From: UBA6627 sp965248675
GTDB lineage: Bacteria; Chloroflexota; Dehalococcoidia; UBA2979
DNA: 64,000 nt
NCBI GenBank assembly: GCA_965248675.1
Contig: CBDFJZ010000008.1
Coordinates: 496,001-560,000, forward strand
Direction: 5' to 3'
How positions within the stretch are numbered: position 1 is the first letter of the stretch; each line of letters begins with the position of its first letter. The position numbers and the translations under genes were made by a program. Below are positions 61,770 through 64,000 of this stretch, one piece after another. Below the pieces are notes generated by a model. That model was not told the DNA's origin and searched no databases. It saw only the letters and a program-made list of their open reading frames with translations.

Positions 61770-62588
61770 ATGCCACGACTCGAGGATCTGCGCCCGCAGC
61801 ATGTGCAGGCGCTGCTCGACGGGAAGCGAGACGACGGACAGGCGAACCGCAGCGTTCAGTACCTCCGCACGGTGCTGCGCTCGGCGATGGAGCAGACGCG
61901 GCGCTGGCAGATGATCCGCGACAACCCCGTCACCCTCGTCCGGGCACCGAGCGTCGACCGGAAGACGATCCGGTTCCTGTCCACAGCCGAAGCCCAGCAG
62001 CTGCTGGCCGCCCTCGAGGGCGACCGGCTGCGGTCGCTCTTCGCCCTCGCGATCGGGACCGGGCTCCGCCAGGGCGAGGCGCTCGGCCTCCGGTGGGATT
62101 CGATCGACTTCGACGCGGGGGCGATCCGTATCGATCGAACGCTGCAACGCCTCGACCAGGCCTGGGAGCTACGCCCGCCAAAGACCAAGCGCAGCATCCG
62201 GACGATCGCCGCTCCGCTGGCGATCCTCGAGGACCTCGGTCGCCACCGCCGGCGCCAGCTCGAGGAACGGCTCGCCGCCGGCCCGGCCTGGTCCGACGAG
62301 TTCGGCCTGGTATTCACGCGGCCGGACGGATCGCCGCTCCACGGAACGACGGTGACGAAGCGGCTGCGGGCCGCGCTCCGCGGACTCGGGATCGATGGCG
62401 TCCGCTTCCACGACCTTCGGCACACCTCGGCGAGCCTAATGCTCGAGCGCGGGGTCCCGCTCTCTAGCATCCAAGAGGTCCTCGGCCACGCCGACTACGC
62501 GTTCACCAAGACGGTCTACAGTCACCTCACCGCGACGCTGAAGCGCGATGCCGCCCACCGGATGAACTCGCTGTTCGAGCTGGCCTGA
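61770..62588 (+). CDS. tyrosine recombinase/integrase, N-terminally shortened
   Basis: 272 residues. The catalytic domain is complete: first Arg in GTGLRQGEALGLRW, HDLRHTSASLMLERGV with the His/Arg pair, and GHADYAFTKTVYSHLT with the His and nucleophilic Tyr. The N-terminus begins at MPRLEDLRPQHVQALL, midway through the usual SAM-like core-binding domain, so about 80-100 residues of arm-binding/core domain are missing. It may therefore be inactive. Confidence 0.82.
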   Translation: MPRLEDLRPQHVQALLDGKRDDGQANRSVQYLRTVLRSAMEQTRRWQMIRDNPVTLVRAPSVDRKTIRFLSTAEAQQLLAALEGDRLRSLFALAIGTGLRQGEALGLRWDSIDFDAGAIRIDRTLQRLDQAWELRPPKTKRSIRTIAAPLAILEDLGRHRRRQLEERLAAGPAWSDEFGLVFTRPDGSPLHGTTVTKRLRAALRGLGIDGVRFHDLRHTSASLMLERGVPLSSIQEVLGHADYAFTKTVYSHLTATLKRDAAHRMNSLFELA

Positions 62589-62702
62589 TTACGGCGATGC
62601 TAAGGGGCTCGGCTGCGTTCAGAGCCAGCGAGGGCGCTCCGGTCTCGCCCCTCTTCGCGGCCCAGCTGTGGGGGGGTTCTGGAGAACGATATCGTACCCC
62701 CG

Positions 62703-63506
62703 ATGACCGCGGCCGAATTGCATGGAACCACGGACGACGCCCTCGCCGTCGTCCGTGCCCAAGACGCAGCCAAGCAGATGATCCGGCGCTCGCTCGGTTG
62801 GGGCGGTTGGGTGATCACAGACTTCGTCCGCGCAGAGCGCCTCCAGGCGTCCGGCAGATCGGTGGTCCTCTCGCTCCGCACCTTCGACCGCGCCAACGTT
62901 GCCTGTGAGGTAGTCGTCAGGCGAGTCCTTCCGCTCGAGTCGCCGGAGTCTCAGGAGCGCCCTGGGGCGGTGATAGCCGTAGTCGAAGGTTCAGAGACGG
63001 GTTTGATTCCGACGGGCGTCGGCGTGCATTACCCCCCCCCCCCCGTCAAACCCCTGCGCGAAAGGGATCTTCCTCAGTGGCTAAGGAGGGAACGAGGGCC
63101 GGATGCAGCCGCCGGCAACGAAGAAGGCGATGATGAGCGCCTCCTAAGCCGTACTAGCGCGGCAATCGCGCGAGGCGATCGCAGGATGCTTCGGCTGCAA
63201 ACGATCGACGTCCGACGTCGAATGCGCCGTCTCAGTGATCTTCACGAGGACGCTGTCGTTCGCCAGGCCGCTCACGCTGCGGAGGCCTCGCTCGCGACCG
63301 TGCTCGGCCTCCTCGACGGCGATGTCGAGCCGGACGCCGCCCGGCCCGTCGCGCGAGGCCTCGACACGATGCTGCTCGACCTCGCGGAGATGGGCATCAT
63401 CCTCGAGCACACGGAAGCCGGCGTGGGGTTCAAGGCGGTGCGGATGCTGCTCGGCTACGCGAACGGCCGGTGGAGAGTGCTCGATCGCGTGAAGGGGCGC
63501 CCCTAA
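62703..63506 (+). CDS. hypothetical protein with a C13 coding tract
   Basis: 267 residues. No family recognised. The N-terminal half (GWGGWVITDFVRAERL) is separated by a Pro run (VGVHYPPPPV, C13 at 63032-63044) and an acidic linker from a helical C-terminus (RLQTIDVRRRMRRLSDLHED). ATG 62703 follows TATCGT by seven bases, near the leaderless pattern. The tract could change the frame by slippage. Confidence 0.5.
   Translation: MTAAELHGTTDDALAVVRAQDAAKQMIRRSLGWGGWVITDFVRAERLQASGRSVVLSLRTFDRANVACEVVVRRVLPLESPESQERPGAVIAVVEGSETGLIPTGVGVHYPPPPVKPLRERDLPQWLRRERGPDAAAGNEEGDDERLLSRTSAAIARGDRRMLRLQTIDVRRRMRRLSDLHEDAVVRQAAHAAEASLATVLGLLDGDVEPDAARPVARGLDTMLLDLAEMGIILEHTEAGVGFKAVRMLLGYANGRWRVLDRVKGRP
63032..63044 (+). 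repeat. 13-base poly-C tract inside a coding frame
   Basis: Thirteen consecutive C bases after CATTA. Homopolymers this long are prone to slippage in replication and to base-call error. Confidence 0.8.
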
Positions 63507-63566
63507 GCGCCGGCGCGAGCTGGCGTTGATAGCATCGATCGGGACCTCGAGAGCCGCCGAGGCTCC

Positions 63567-63998
63567 CTATAGGCTCCCGGCGGACGACCATCGCCGGCGT
63601 TTGAGAAGGCGAGATCGCCCGGCAACACTAGACGCGCCCCCGTAGCTCAGTGGACAGAGCAGTGGACTTCTAATCCACCGGTCGGAGGTTCGAATCCTTC
63701 CGGGGGTGCCAGCTCGAACCAAGATCGGCGCGGGCTCTCTGGCGCTCATTCGCAGCCGGCTGACGATCTCCACGTTGCTGAGCGTGTTGCAGATCGGACA
63801 GGCGCACGCGAGCGCCTCGAGCTCCGCGCGGTGGTCGAGGAGCGACGGGTCGGCGACCTCGAGGTCGATGTCGACCTCGATCTTCACGACGCGTGCGGGG
63901 TTGTGCGCGGTCTCGGCTTCGAGCGTCGCTTCGGCGCGGAGCACCTCGGCGCCGGCGAGTCGCTGCTGGTTGAGGAGCGCGCCGAGGGTGCAGTTACC
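63567..63998 (-). CDS. OsmC-family protein, C-terminal part, cut by the window edge
   Basis: Open from the window end: GNCTLGALLNQQRLAGAEVL, NPARVVKIEVDIDLEVADP, LEALACACPICNTLSNVEIV. The Cys in CPICNTL is a typical OsmC active-site residue. After SRLRMSAREPAPILVRAG the frame runs antisense through the tRNA-Arg gene and ends at 63567 inside the element. That last part is unlikely to be native protein, so the true C-terminus is unclear. Confidence 0.6.
   Translation of the reverse strand, partial: GNCTLGALLNQQRLAGAEVLRAEATLEAETAHNPARVVKIEVDIDLEVADPSLLDHRAELEALACACPICNTLSNVEIVSRLRMSAREPAPILVRAGTPGRIRTSDRWIRSPLLCPLSYGGASSVAGRSRLLKRRRWSSAGSL
63636..63711 (+). tRNA. tRNA-Arg (anticodon TCT)
   Basis: 76 bases including an encoded CCA. 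GCCCCCG acceptor pairs with CGGGGGT; D-stem GCTC/GAGC; anticodon stem GTGGA/TCCAC with loop CTTCTAA; T-arm GGAGG-TTCGAAT-CCTTC. Reads AGA codons. The first 40 bases are the right attachment copy of the element. Confidence 0.93.
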
Positions 63999-64000
63999 GA

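Larger units (their letters stand above)
59788..63675 (+). mobile_element. small integrative element at tRNA-Arg(TCT)
   Basis: A 40-bp direct repeat (59788-59827 = 63636-63675) is the 5' half of tRNA-Arg up to two bases past the anticodon loop. The right copy continues into the intact tRNA; the left copy diverges at base 41. Between them are a tyrosine recombinase, a SieB-like gene, a truncated-looking gene, an orphan tRNA-Met half and an ORF with a C13 tract. This fits site-specific integration at the anticodon region, with the 5' half supplied by the element. The recombinase lacks its N-terminus, so the element may be immobile now. Confidence 0.7.

Noticed and set aside
1..64000. CRISPR arrays and rRNA genes
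   Set aside because: No regularly spaced 24-40-bp repeats with variable spacers and no rRNA sequence were seen; the only short arrays are the 27-bp palindromic repeats.

Overview
The window is a high-G+C bacterial chromosome segment with dense, mostly short operons, many GTG starts and frequent 4-base ATGA/GTGA/TTGA overlaps. A remA-gmk pair, scpA, an AroH-type chorismate mutase, a trp operon led by a T-box, NHL-repeat and beta-propeller secreted proteins, and several leaderless promoters fit a Chloroflexota-like (possibly Dehalococcoidia-like) organism. That placement is inference from gene content, not a search.

Layout. 1-4060: two tandem beta-ketoacyl-ACP synthases and recJ. 4061-4671: non-coding DNA with a diverged repeat. 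4672-9950: an EF-G paralogue, a frameshifted TfoX-like gene, tyrS and ribF. 10283-15592: a large LuxR/ATPase regulator, a membrane-anchored protein, a gene remnant and an acetyltransferase. 15916-18863 (minus): CPBP protease-trpA-aroH-scpA. 18946-22410: a radical-SAM protein with two TIGR04282/TIGR04283-type transferases and a nucleotidyltransferase. 22447-27648: an NHL-repeat lipoprotein gene split by a 4,069-bp IS1595-like transposon (22778-26846) with 23-bp inverted ends and an exact 8-bp target duplication. The transposon carries a BcgI-like restriction-modification system. 28478-30135: an ImmA/PIN toxin-antitoxin-like pair.

30180-37758 (minus) is a trp operon, trpE-(NUDIX/DinB)-trpG-D-C-F-B, without trpA, which lies 12 kb away. 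Its leader combines a sigma70 promoter, a T-box with a Trp specifier and terminator, and then a separate 44-codon leader peptide with tandem Trp codons ending inside the trpE start. 37826-44067 holds DUF402, pyrophosphatase-like, methyltransferase, gmk, remA, aroA, tyrA, HD and M50 genes, so most of the route from EPSP to Trp and Tyr is in this window.

44298-59429 is a mixed region of secreted, signalling and small proteins: beta-propeller, lysozyme-like, SRAP, HExxH, epimerase, UspA, CAP, sensor-LuxR, a response-regulator/kinase deletion scar, HDOD, a degenerate HD-GYP, LuxR and winged-helix-PAS proteins. 59788-63675 is a small integrative element bounded by a 40-bp direct repeat of the 5' half of tRNA-Arg(TCT). 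It carries a tyrosine recombinase, a SieB-like superinfection-exclusion protein, an orphan tRNA-Met half and an ORF with a C13 tract. An OsmC-like gene fragment ends the window.

Seven positions show single-base frameshifts relative to recognisable families. Some lie in homopolymers, so assembly error and real decay cannot be separated from the sequence alone.
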